Below, piece after piece: positions 37,673 through 46,031 of a stretch of DNA of 64,000 nucleotides. The first letter of the stretch is position 1; the number at the start of each line of letters is the position of its first letter. The stretch is from F1-80-MAGs062 sp046345315 (lineage in GTDB: Bacteria; Planctomycetota; Planctomycetia; Planctomycetales; Planctomycetaceae). The position numbers were made by a program, and so were the translations under genes. The notes below the pieces were generated by a model. The model saw nothing but the letters and a program-made list of their open reading frames with translations. It did not search any database and was not told the DNA's origin. Location of the stretch: positions 1 to 64,000 of the forward strand of contig JBKDKA010000166.1 in NCBI GenBank assembly GCA_046345315.1. The letters run 5' to 3'.

Positions 37673-38063
37673 GTCTGCTTCACCCGAACCTGTTCAATCA
37701 CTTGTGTCCGACACTTCTCACGCCCGTAATCACAAACCACGTCATCACACGGGCTCGCGGTGCTTCGGTCCAGCTCCGTTAACTTCACGAAACGTAGACA
37801 CCTGTGCAGCGAAATCAGGCGGGAAGGGCATATCGTGCCAAACTCGCGATTCCCTGTCAAGGAAGACTCGTTTCCTGAGCGTCGCTTTCCCTCTTCCGCA
37901 GTTGTGGGAATCCCTCCAAACAGGCACACTCCGGATTCTCAGCCTGCCGAATTCACCCGCTGATGGCGATCCTGCGGTAAGATTTATCGGCGGCGGCCAC
38001 AGTCCCCGAACAGTTCTCTTCATGAGCCCACTCAATTGGATTCTTTGACAGGCTTTCCGCACC
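37673..38063. other. 391-bp divergent intergenic region
   Basis: It separates rpmF (leftward) from the ATPase gene (rightward) and should contain the promoter of the ribosomal/lipid cluster. I checked for a DUF177-type frame on the minus strand and found none of convincing character. No repeat or RNA gene was seen. Confidence 0.45.
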
Positions 38064-40601
38064 ATGACAGATTTCGAAAAACTTGGCCAATTTTATCTCG
38101 GTCGTGTCCACGATCTCACTTCCGACAAAACGGCGCCTGATCAGCCGATCCTGTATGACGCCCGTGATCTGACAACTCATGCGGTCTGCGTGGGTATGAC
38201 CGGCAGCGGAAAGACCGGACTCTGTCTGGCACTCCTTGAAGAGGCTGCGATTGACGGAATTCCCGCGATCTGTATCGATCCGAAGGGCGATCTCGGCAAC
38301 CTGATGCTCACATTCCCGGAACTCCGCTCACAGGATTTCGAACCCTGGGTCGACTCCGATGAAGCAACACGGCAGGGACTTTCCAGCGAAGAACTTGCCG
38401 AGAAAACAGCAACGCTCTGGCGGAACGGGCTGAAGCAATGGGGGCAGGATGGTGATCGCATCCGAAAAATGCGAGAGACCACGGACGTGACCATCTACAC
38501 GCCGGCCAGCACCGCAGGGCGTCAGCTGACTGTTCTCAAGTCATTTGCGGCCCCCGATGAGCAGACAGAACCCGGATCGGAAGCGTTCCGCGAGAAGATC
38601 CTCGGAACAGTTTCCGGGCTGCTCGCGCTGATGCAGATCGATGACGACCCGGTGAGCAGCCGCGAGCATATCCTGCTGTCGACGATTCTCGATCATTTCT
38701 GGCGAGCTGGCACCGATGTCGACATGGCGATGCTGATTCGTTCCATTCAGTCGCCGCCATTCCGGAAAGTCGGGTTCCTCGACGTTGATTCGTTCTACCC
38801 ATCCGGTGATCGTTTCAAGCTGGCAATGTCACTGAACAATCTGCTGGCGTCCCCCAGCTTTGCGGCATGGCTCGAAGGTGAACCGCTCAGTATTCCAAAC
38901 CTTCTGTACTCCCCCGAAGGCAAACCACAGATCGCAGTGATTTCAGTGGCTCATCTGTCGGACGCAGAACGTATGTTCTTCGTGACGATTCTGCTGAATG
39001 AGGTCCTGTCGTGGGTGCGCAGTCAGACAGGAACCACCAGCCTTCGTGCAATTCTCTATATGGATGAAGTCTTCGGGTATTTTCCGCCGACGGCTAATCC
39101 ACCGTCAAAACAGCCGATGCTCACGCTGCTGAAGCAGGCTCGAGCGTTCGGGCTCGGCGTTGTTCTCGCCACACAGAACCCGGTGGACCTGGATTACAAA
39201 GGCCTCTCCAACTGCGGAACCTGGTTCCTTGGTCGACTTCAGACAGAACGTGACAAGAAACGCGTCATCGAAGGTCTCGAGGGAGTCGCGGCATCCACCG
39301 GCGGAAAATTTGATCGCGGCGAGATGGAGCAGACTCTTGCAGGTCTCGGTCGTCGAGTCTTCCTCATGAACAATGTCCATGAAGACGGCCCGGTTGTTTT
39401 CGAGAGTCGCTGGGCTCTGAGTTTTCTTCGAGGCCCGCTGAGTCGACAGCAGATTCAGACTCTGATGGAATCCCAGACCGGAACAGCTCGTTCCGCTGCA
39501 GTCGCGTCAGCAGGCCGTTCAATGTCTGCAAAACCTTCCGACACTCGCGGAACCGGTGCCGCGACTCGCTCGACAGCAGCATCGGTTCGTTCGGCTGCTG
39601 CATCCGCTCAGGCAGTTTCCGCCCCATCCGACACAACGGATCACTCTCAGAGCCAGCATCGGCCTGTTCTGCCGCCTCGAATCGTGGAAGTGTTTTTCCC
39701 CGCCTCGCTGTCTGCGGAAAGAATTCTTTACCGCCCGGCAATCCTCGGGCAGGCTCAGGTCCGTTATGTCGACTCGTCGCTCAACATTGATCAATGGGAT
39801 GAGGTCAGCCTGTTGAGACTTGCGGTCGACGAGGTTCCCGACAATCTGTGGGAAGACGCAGATGAATGGGACGAAGCGGAGATTCCGGAACTCCTGACGG
39901 AACCTCAGGCCGATGATGCGATCTATCAGGAACTGCCTGTCCGCATCACTGATCCGAAAGCCTACCCTTCCTGGGAAAAGTCACTGAAGGCATTTCTGAC
40001 ACGTCAGCAGAAACTCGTCCTGTGTGAATGTCCCGGCCTGTCGGAGGCTTCTCATCCAGGGGAGTCAGAAACCGATTTTCGCATTCGCCTTCGCCAGAAG
40101 GCCCGCGAGGTGCGTGACCTTGAAGTGGAGAAACTTCGATCAAAATATGCCACGAAGCTGTCCACTCTGGAAGATCAGATCCGCCGCGCGGAACATAAGG
40201 TGGAACGCGAAAAATCACAGAGCAGCGAGAAGAGCCTTTCTGCGGCGGTGACCATCGGCAGCAGCATTTTCGGAGCACTCTTCGGTCGAAAACTGGTTTC
40301 CTCGACCAACATTTCCCGAGCTGGTTCAGCCATTCGATCGGCTACCCGAATGGCCGGCGAATCCGCTCAGGTGCGTCAGGCCGAAGAAAGCTACGCGGCC
40401 GTGATCGAAAAACGCGATGCTCTGAATGCTCAGTTTGAAAAGGATGCTCAGGAAATTCAGTCGGCCTACGATCCCGAACAGATCGCGATTCAGCGCGTCG
40501 AGATACCTCCCCGAAAAACAGACCTGAGCGTGACTCGAATTGTGCTCGTCTGGCTTCCCTATTCACAGACTCGTACTGGCGTTCTCGAGCGTGCTTTCTG
40601 A
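38064..40601 (+). CDS. HerA/FtsK-like ATPase with C-terminal coiled coil
   Basis: 845 residues. The P-loop GMTGSGKTGLCLAL is near residues 44-57, followed by ICIDPKGDLGNLML. The Walker B-like ILYMDEVFGYFPP is near 330, and VVLATQNPVDLDYKGLSNCGTWFLGRL supplies sensor and arginine-finger-type residues, as in the HerA/DUF853 group. The region about 480-545 is Ala/Ser/Thr-rich and disordered. The last 250 residues include a charged coiled coil (LEVEKLRSKYATKLSTLEDQI) interrupted by a short Gly/Ser-rich hydrophobic stretch (AAVTIGSSIFGALFG) that could touch a membrane. HerA relatives pump DNA or remodel DNA-end complexes; no nurA partner is adjacent, so the role is uncertain. Confidence 0.8.
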   Translation: MTDFEKLGQFYLGRVHDLTSDKTAPDQPILYDARDLTTHAVCVGMTGSGKTGLCLALLEEAAIDGIPAICIDPKGDLGNLMLTFPELRSQDFEPWVDSDEATRQGLSSEELAEKTATLWRNGLKQWGQDGDRIRKMRETTDVTIYTPASTAGRQLTVLKSFAAPDEQTEPGSEAFREKILGTVSGLLALMQIDDDPVSSREHILLSTILDHFWRAGTDVDMAMLIRSIQSPPFRKVGFLDVDSFYPSGDRFKLAMSLNNLLASPSFAAWLEGEPLSIPNLLYSPEGKPQIAVISVAHLSDAERMFFVTILLNEVLSWVRSQTGTTSLRAILYMDEVFGYFPPTANPPSKQPMLTLLKQARAFGLGVVLATQNPVDLDYKGLSNCGTWFLGRLQTERDKKRVIEGLEGVAASTGGKFDRGEMEQTLAGLGRRVFLMNNVHEDGPVVFESRWALSFLRGPLSRQQIQTLMESQTGTARSAAVASAGRSMSAKPSDTRGTGAATRSTAASVRSAAASAQAVSAPSDTTDHSQSQHRPVLPPRIVEVFFPASLSAERILYRPAILGQAQVRYVDSSLNIDQWDEVSLLRLAVDEVPDNLWEDADEWDEAEIPELLTEPQADDAIYQELPVRITDPKAYPSWEKSLKAFLTRQQKLVLCECPGLSEASHPGESETDFRIRLRQKAREVRDLEVEKLRSKYATKLSTLEDQIRRAEHKVEREKSQSSEKSLSAAVTIGSSIFGALFGRKLVSSTNISRAGSAIRSATRMAGESAQVRQAEESYAAVIEKRDALNAQFEKDAQEIQSAYDPEQIAIQRVEIPPRKTDLSVTRIVLVWLPYSQTRTGVLERAF

Positions 40602-40662
40602 TCCCGAAGTTATCAGAAACATCAGTTCAAACAACATCATCGCAGACGACCGACATCAGTAT

Positions 40663-41661
40663 ATGACTATCGCCGAAACAACAACGCCACCGATCATTGT
40701 CGTTCTTGATGGTGCGACTCTGAATCCGGGTGACAATCCCTGGACGGAACTGGAGTCGCTGGGCACCGTCCGGATTTATGAACGTTCCACCGCCGAGGAG
40801 GCCGTTCAGCGGTCTCAGGGTGCGAGTGTCGTCGTCGTCAACAAGTGCCGACTCGCCGCGGATTTCTTTTTGCAGACACCTTCGGTTCGCATGGTTGCCG
40901 TCAGCGCAACCGGCTGGGATTGTGTCGATGGTCAGGCGGCATCACAGGCAGGCGTCGTCGTCTGCAACGTTCCTGTTTACGGTACGGATTCTGTGGCGCA
41001 GTTTACTTTTGCTCTGATCCTGGAACTCAGCAGTCACGTCGCCATCCACCAGCAGGCCGTTCAGGACGGGGAATGGACACGTTCCCCGAATTTCAGTTTC
41101 TGGAAACGTCCGCTCATGGAACTTGCCGGACACACGCTGGGGCTGATCGGATACGGAAGGATCGGTCAGAAAGTTGCCGAACTTGGAGGTGCCTTCGGAA
41201 TGAATGTCATCGCCGCTCGTTCAAAGAACGGTGCAGCACAACCCGAGCATCACGGAGTTCAAATCACTGACCTCGAAACCGTACTGCGAACGTCTGACAT
41301 TCTGAGCCTGCATTGTCCGCTGACGAGCGAAACACGGGGGCTGATCTGCGAACGTACTCTTCGACTGATGAAGCCGACAGCCATCCTGATCAATACGTCT
41401 CGCGGCGCACTGGTCGCGGAAAACGATCTCACGGAGGCTCTCAATAGCGGACGCCTCGCGGCCGCAGGCCTGGACGTTGTTTCTCAGGAACCCATCACGG
41501 CAGACAATCCTCTGCTGAACGCCCGCAACTGTCTTCTGACGCCGCACATCGCCTGGGCCACACAGGCCGCTCGCCGACGTCTGCTTGCAGAAACCGTCAA
41601 AAACGTCGCCGCGTTTCTGAACGGCACGCCGACCAATGTGGTCAACCGCCCGCCGGTTTGA
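40663..41661 (+). CDS. D-2-hydroxyacid dehydrogenase (glycerate dehydrogenase-like)
   Basis: 332 residues from ATG 40663; the same frame runs back into the preceding gene, and ATG 40663 begins just before the conserved region. The NAD-binding motif GLIGYGRIGQKVAELGGAFG is near 150. The catalytic Arg is in INTSRGALVAENDL, Glu in GLDVVSQEP and His in LLTPHIAWAT. The overall pattern matches hydroxypyruvate reductase/glycerate dehydrogenase more than D-lactate dehydrogenase or PGDH, since no regulatory domain is present. It interconverts a 2-oxoacid and D-2-hydroxyacid with NAD(P)H in the cytoplasm. It follows the ATPase gene by 61 bases. Confidence 0.88.
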   Translation: MTIAETTTPPIIVVLDGATLNPGDNPWTELESLGTVRIYERSTAEEAVQRSQGASVVVVNKCRLAADFFLQTPSVRMVAVSATGWDCVDGQAASQAGVVVCNVPVYGTDSVAQFTFALILELSSHVAIHQQAVQDGEWTRSPNFSFWKRPLMELAGHTLGLIGYGRIGQKVAELGGAFGMNVIAARSKNGAAQPEHHGVQITDLETVLRTSDILSLHCPLTSETRGLICERTLRLMKPTAILINTSRGALVAENDLTEALNSGRLAAAGLDVVSQEPITADNPLLNARNCLLTPHIAWATQAARRRLLAETVKNVAAFLNGTPTNVVNRPPV

Positions 41662-41704
41662 TGGTACGGTTCTGGACGTAATCTGAATTGACACGCCACA
41701 CGTC

Positions 41705-41798
41705 CGTAGGGTGTGACAAGCATCGCGCCGGCACACCAGACTGCAGCAAAAGATGGTGTGCCTGAGCTTCGCTGGTCATACCCTACATAACTCGTCAC
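41705..41798. repeat. 94-bp palindromic repeat (GTAGGGTGTGAC type), copy A
   Basis: The left half GTAGGGTGTGACAAGC...GGCACACC and the right half GGTGTGCC...GCTGGTCATACCCTAC form an imperfect palindrome. The second copy, 46 bases downstream, matches it at almost every position. It starts 43 bases after the dehydrogenase stop. Confidence 0.85.
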
Positions 41799-41843
41799 AC
41801 CATCCTGATAGCACTGCGGCAGACGGTTTCAGGATTTTCTGGC

Positions 41844-41937
41844 CGTAGGGTGTGACAAGCATCGCGCAGGCACACCAGACTGCAGAAAAAGATGGTGTGC
41901 CGGCGCTTCGCTGGTCACACCCTACATAATTCGTCAC
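41844..41937. repeat. 94-bp palindromic repeat (GTAGGGTGTGAC type), copy B
   Basis: Same orientation and length as copy A. Its palindrome is better preserved (GTGTGAC pairs with GTCACAC at the ends). A partial third end, CCCTCTACATAAC, follows immediately at 41938-41950, hinting at further tandem rearrangement. Confidence 0.85.
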
Positions 41938-41958
41938 CCTCTACATAACTGCAGCTGA

Positions 41959-43302
41959 TCATTTCCGACGGCGGTCTCGTCCTTTGCTGCGATTTGGATC
42001 CCGGGTGGCACCGGAACTTCCGGCGGCCGGCGAACCTGGAGACCTTCGATTGCCGGTTCGTTTCGCGGGACGGCGACTTCGCTCGGTCACGCGAGTCTTC
42101 GCAGCGCGATCGGCAGGACGCCTCTCTGAGATGCCGTCACCTTCGCCACGTTCCAGCTGCTCGAGCGACTTTCGCAGTTCATAAATTTCTCGAGTTCCCA
42201 GCTCACGATGTTTGCCGCTCGGCAGCGATCCCAGCCGAAGCGGTCCGAAGGCGATTCGTTCCAGAGCAATCACTTTGTGTCCGACTTTGGCAAGCAGCCG
42301 TCGAATTTCGCGATTCTTGCCTTCACGCAGTTCGAGTTCGAGGATCGCGCTCTTCCCAAGGCGTTTGACGAAGCGAACACTTCGGAAGCGAAAGAAACCG
42401 TCCGAAAAGTACATCCCGTCTCGAAGCTGCTGGATCACTTCGTCGTTTGGTACTCCGGCTACCTGGCAACGATATCGTCGCACCACTTCAAATCGCGGGT
42501 GCGCCAGTCGCTGAGCCAAATCGCCATCGTTGGTGATCAGAAGCAGTCCAACTGTACTTTCGTCGAGCCGGCCGACGGAAAAGAGCCTCATACCTTTCGA
42601 AGGAATCAGATCAATCGCCCTGATGCGTCCTTCCGGATCACTGTTGGTGCAGAGAACACCACGGGGCTTGTTCAGCAGATAGTAACGGTATCGAGGCTGT
42701 CGGAGCCGTTCCCCGTCGAGACGGATGTCCTGAACGTCGGGATTGATCCCATGAGCCGGATCGGTAATGACGGCGCTGTCGACCGTAACGCGTCCTTCCC
42801 GGATATAGGTTTCACAGTTACGACGAGAATCCACACCGGCTGCAGCGAGAAATTTCTGCAGCCGAATGGTGTCGTCATGAACGGAAACTTCAGCGTCAGC
42901 CGCAGTCGAAACCTGAGGTTTCCGAACGATGCTGCCACGATCCGCCGGAACAGCCACCGGATTCGATCCCGCGCCTCTGGTTGGTCGAACTCCCCTCGAT
43001 TTCGGTCCGCCAGATGCTGGTCGACGCGTGGGTGATGGGCGCGTGGGTGGTTTTCGAGCACCACGCGGTGTCACCGTCTTTTCTGCGCCACGGTCGCCAG
43101 CATCGGCATCATTCGCCCTAAATGCCTTTCCACGCGGCACATCCCCTCCCGATGAATCCTGCGTTCGCGATGCAGATCTTGTTCGTGATGCAGGCTGCGT
43201 TCGTGATGCAGACTGCGTTCGAGCCGAAGAAGTCGCGTCGCGTGGTTTCGCCGGCTTGCGATTGCTGGAGGATTGACTGGTGGAACGGGGATGCGGCTTC
43301 AT
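41959..43302 (-). CDS. RsuA/RluB-family pseudouridine synthase with long basic tails
   Basis: 447 residues. The central part (about 145-385) is a normal RluB/RsuA enzyme: an S4 RNA-binding domain (DTIRLQKFLAAAGVDSRRNCE), then the catalytic domain with the Asp in FSVGRLDESTVGLLLITNDGDL, HPRFEVVRRYRCQV and LREGKNREIRRLLAKVGHKV. These enzymes modify uridines in 23S or 16S rRNA. The N-terminal 140 residues are disordered and Arg/Ser/Pro-rich, including SASRTQ-type hexapeptides encoded by an 18-bp tandem repeat; the C-terminal 60 residues are also Arg-rich. Such tails likely add RNA affinity. RluB is favoured over RsuA by overall pattern, not by proof. Confidence 0.88.
   Translation of the reverse strand: MKPHPRSTSQSSSNRKPAKPRDATSSARTQSASRTQPASRTRSASRTQDSSGGDVPRGKAFRANDADAGDRGAEKTVTPRGARKPPTRPSPTRRPASGGPKSRGVRPTRGAGSNPVAVPADRGSIVRKPQVSTAADAEVSVHDDTIRLQKFLAAAGVDSRRNCETYIREGRVTVDSAVITDPAHGINPDVQDIRLDGERLRQPRYRYYLLNKPRGVLCTNSDPEGRIRAIDLIPSKGMRLFSVGRLDESTVGLLLITNDGDLAQRLAHPRFEVVRRYRCQVAGVPNDEVIQQLRDGMYFSDGFFRFRSVRFVKRLGKSAILELELREGKNREIRRLLAKVGHKVIALERIAFGPLRLGSLPSGKHRELGTREIYELRKSLEQLERGEGDGISERRPADRAAKTRVTERSRRPAKRTGNRRSPGSPAAGSSGATRDPNRSKGRDRRRK
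43159..43230. repeat. 18-bp tandem repeat within the pseudouridine synthase gene
   Basis: Units at 43159, 43177, 43195 and 43213 follow CTGCGTTCGTGATGCAGA, the last only partly conserved. In the coding strand they encode SASRTQ-like hexapeptides, so expansion keeps the frame. Confidence 0.8.
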
Positions 43303-43764
43303 GAAAAAGTAACAGTTTCGAAGAGTTTAACGGCGCGTCTGCAAAAGATTCACGCAGCAGTGTATCCACGAAATGGCCCGGACAGTAGATGTGCTCGAAT
43401 GTTTCGTCCGAGATTCCGCCTGGACAGGTCATTGATGTCACACTCAGGGCACGATTCGCTCAGTGGCGCGCTTCTTCCGCTCAGGTCTTGCTGCCGGCAG
43501 CTGATCACACCTCGGGCTAACCCCAACCGCAGCCATCGGAAAACAGCTGATTTTCCTGGTGCTGGGCTGAGTCAGAAACACTGGGGCTCCTGAAACACCT
43601 GCGTCAGGCGCGTGATTTGCTCCAGTGTGACAGATTCGTGCCACCGGTCCGGGAACTCGATCCATTGATCAGATCCCGACCAACTCCCGGGCATGATCCC
43701 GCCTTTTTCTCTGCTCAAGCTGGAATCCTCCCGCCTCAGACCTCATCCGAACGAGGGCCGCGAC
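43303..43764. other. 462-bp divergent intergenic region
   Basis: Between the leftward synthase gene and the rightward DUF1501 gene. I see no coding frame of convincing character, no repeat and no RNA gene. A GAGG near 43753 serves the DUF1501 start. Confidence 0.4.
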
Positions 43765-45114
43765 ATGCTGAACATCATTCAGAATTCAGAATTCCGTCTC
43801 TGTGATCAAATCCCGCGAAGGAATGCTCTTCGCATCGGCGCTGCCGGATTCGGCTTTGGTGCCTTCGGCCTGACTGATCTGCTTCGCGCCGAAGCTGGTT
43901 CAGGGAAAGCACGGCACAAGGCACTGATCAATATTTTTCTGGGTGGTGGGCCTCCACATCAGGACATGTGGGACCTGAAGATGGACGCACCCGCGGAGAT
44001 TCGCGGTGAGTTTTCTCCGATTGAAACGAGTGTTTCCGGAATTCAGATCGGAGAGACCTTCCCGAGAATCGCCGGTCTGATGCAGAAGTGTGTGCTCGTT
44101 CGATCTGTTGTCGGATCCGTTGGAGCCCACGACGCCTATCAGTGCATGACAGGCTGGTCTGCTCGTGACCTTGCCTTTATCGGTGGCCGCCCGAGCATCG
44201 GAGCTGTTGCCGGCAAAGTGCTGGGGCCGGTTGATCTTTCGGTCCCGCCGTTCGTCGGTCTGACAACCACGACCGCTCATGTGCCCTGGTCAGACGCCGG
44301 AGCTCCCGGTTTTCTGGGTTCATCACAGTCGGCGTTCAAACCGGACGGGCCGGGAATGGCAGACATGATTCCGTCTGCATCCATCGGAACCGAACGGCTT
44401 CAGAATCGCCGGGAACTGCTCGCCAGAGTGGACCGAATGAAAAAGGAAGCGGATCACTCCGGGCGGATGGAAGCCATGAGCTCATTCACATCCTCCGCAT
44501 TCAACGTACTGACCTCCAGCAAGTTGGTGGATGCTCTCGACATCACAAAGGAATCACCGGAAACTCGAGCTCGATATGGGACCGGGTATCCATTTCCTTA
44601 TCAGTATGATGGGGCTCCGACGGCCAACGAACAGCTGCTGCTGGCTCGTCGCCTGATCGAAGCGGGAGTCCGCTGTGTTTCGTTGACATACGGTCGCTGG
44701 GACAGTCACGGCCAGAATTTTGAGCTCGTCAGAGATCATGGATCCAAGCTTGATCAGTGTCTGAGTGCGCTGATTGAAGATCTTGATCAACGAGGAATGC
44801 TGGATGATGTGACTGTCATCGCGTGGGGAGAATTCGGCCGCAGCCCCAGAATCAATAAAGATGCCGGTCGTGACCACTGGCCGCAGGTGAGCTGTGCGCT
44901 GATGGCCGGCGGAGGAATGCGCGGAGGTCAGGTGATCGGCAGCACCAATCGGCTCGGAGAACACGCTGAAACACGCCCTGTGCATTTTCAGGAAATCACT
45001 GCCACACTGTATCGAAATCTTGGCATCAATCCGCTTTCGAAACCAATCATCGACCCGGCCGGTCGACCGCAGCCGCTTGTCGAAAATCACGTTCCGTTAC
45101 CGGAAGTCGTCTGA
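43765..45114 (+). CDS. Tat-exported DUF1501 protein
   Basis: 449 residues from ATG 43765, with GAGG about 8 bases upstream; the frame can start earlier but without a ribosome site. A Tat-type signal (PRRNALRIGAAGFGFGAFG) is followed by the DUF1501 fold: INIFLGGGPPHQDMWDLK, LVRSVVGSVGAHDAYQCMTG, VSLTYGRWDSHGQNF, VTVIAWGEFGRSPRINKDAGRDHW and VIGSTNRLGEHAETRPV. The family is related in fold to alkaline phosphatase/sulfatase enzymes, and the His/Asp-rich motifs could bind metal, but no reaction is established. DUF1501 genes almost always accompany DUF1549/DUF1553 genes in planctomycetes, and one lies 0.9 kb downstream here. It starts the five-gene module. Confidence 0.93.
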   Translation: MLNIIQNSEFRLCDQIPRRNALRIGAAGFGFGAFGLTDLLRAEAGSGKARHKALINIFLGGGPPHQDMWDLKMDAPAEIRGEFSPIETSVSGIQIGETFPRIAGLMQKCVLVRSVVGSVGAHDAYQCMTGWSARDLAFIGGRPSIGAVAGKVLGPVDLSVPPFVGLTTTTAHVPWSDAGAPGFLGSSQSAFKPDGPGMADMIPSASIGTERLQNRRELLARVDRMKKEADHSGRMEAMSSFTSSAFNVLTSSKLVDALDITKESPETRARYGTGYPFPYQYDGAPTANEQLLLARRLIEAGVRCVSLTYGRWDSHGQNFELVRDHGSKLDQCLSALIEDLDQRGMLDDVTVIAWGEFGRSPRINKDAGRDHWPQVSCALMAGGGMRGGQVIGSTNRLGEHAETRPVHFQEITATLYRNLGINPLSKPIIDPAGRPQPLVENHVPLPEVV

Positions 45115-45136
45115 TCGGTGCAGGTGGGAGCAAGCC

Positions 45137-45760
45137 ATGAAGACAAACAATGAGATGAGACTGACTCTGGCTGCAGGCGCGAGCATTCTGCTCAGTGCAG
45201 CTATCGGGTTTGGCGGCGATGCGGTCACCAACCCATCGGCGGAAAATCCGGAGCCTGCTGCGATTGCCGCTCCCGCTGAGACAGCTGACACCACTGACAA
45301 GACAACCGAGGAGCCAAAGGAAACGGCACCAAGATCAGTCTCGGAAGCGAAAGTCGAAGCGAAGTTACTCCACGATGTCTACCAGTCGACTCTGGACGTC
45401 ATGCATCGACATTACTTTCGTTCGGACGGAGCTGTCCTTCCGGCGCGAGCGATGGAAGACGTTTTTGAAGCGATGGAAAACCAGTCTACAGCGAAAGCTC
45501 ACTGGATTTCCGTCAACACAGAAGCCATGAACATCGATCACGAACCAAAGACGGAATTCGAGAAGCATGCCGCAAAAAAGATTGCGGCCGGCAGCGATTT
45601 CGTGGAGCACGTTCAGGATGGCTACTACGAGCGAATCGGAAGCATACCTCTGAGGGCTGGGTGCGTCGGCTGCCATTCACGACAGTTCGGCTCCGGTGGG
45701 AAATCACTCACACGCAAATTCGCAGGTCTCGTCATCCGAATTCCGATCGCTGAAGAATGA
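45137..45760 (+). CDS. Exported c-heme-type small protein (Tll0287/DUF3365-like)
   Basis: 207 residues from ATG 45137, with GGGAG about 7 bases upstream. A signal peptide (MRLTLAAGASILLSAAIGFG) leads into a Thr/Glu/Pro-rich linker (about 30-70) and a helical domain. A single heme c attachment motif CVGCH lies at residues 176-180. The sequence before it (HWISVNTEAMNIDHEPKTEFEKHAAKKI, then DFVEHVQDGYYERIG) resembles Tll0287-like domains, which occur in heme sensors and small cytochromes. It begins 22 bases after the DUF1501 stop and is likely co-transcribed with it. Role inferred: periplasmic electron transfer or redox sensing for the module. Confidence 0.8.
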   Translation: MKTNNEMRLTLAAGASILLSAAIGFGGDAVTNPSAENPEPAAIAAPAETADTTDKTTEEPKETAPRSVSEAKVEAKLLHDVYQSTLDVMHRHYFRSDGAVLPARAMEDVFEAMENQSTAKAHWISVNTEAMNIDHEPKTEFEKHAAKKIAAGSDFVEHVQDGYYERIGSIPLRAGCVGCHSRQFGSGGKSLTRKFAGLVIRIPIAEE

Positions 45761-45803
45761 AATCCGGCGAGCAGGATCCGCACATTCATCCAAAAATCTG
45801 CAA

Positions 45804-45830
45804 AACCGGACGAAGTCAACTGGTTTTTCG
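45804..45830 (+). terminator. Weak possible terminator
   Basis: AAAACCGGAC pairs imperfectly with the GTCAACTGGTTTTT side and is followed by a short T-run. It lies 44 bases after the c-heme gene and before the DUF1553 gene; the pairing is poor, so it may not stop transcription. Confidence 0.3.
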
Positions 45831-46031
45831 ATGAAAATGCCCCGGATCACTGATTGCAATGGCGGTTGCAGCAGAATGCTTGATTCCTGAAGTGAGAGGA
45901 ATAAGCTACGGTGTGGGATTGTTCGGCATACAATTCCAACAGACCACTTGTTTCTCCATTTTCCTGCCCGATCGGCTCCGTCAAAAGAAGTCGGTAAGAC
46001 GCCGACCAATCCCGCCTCAGGAGAAGAACTC

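Noticed and set aside
37673..38063. A DUF177 gene upstream of rpmF
   Set aside because: Minus-strand frames here lack the family pattern and have Arg/Ser-rich shadow-type composition.
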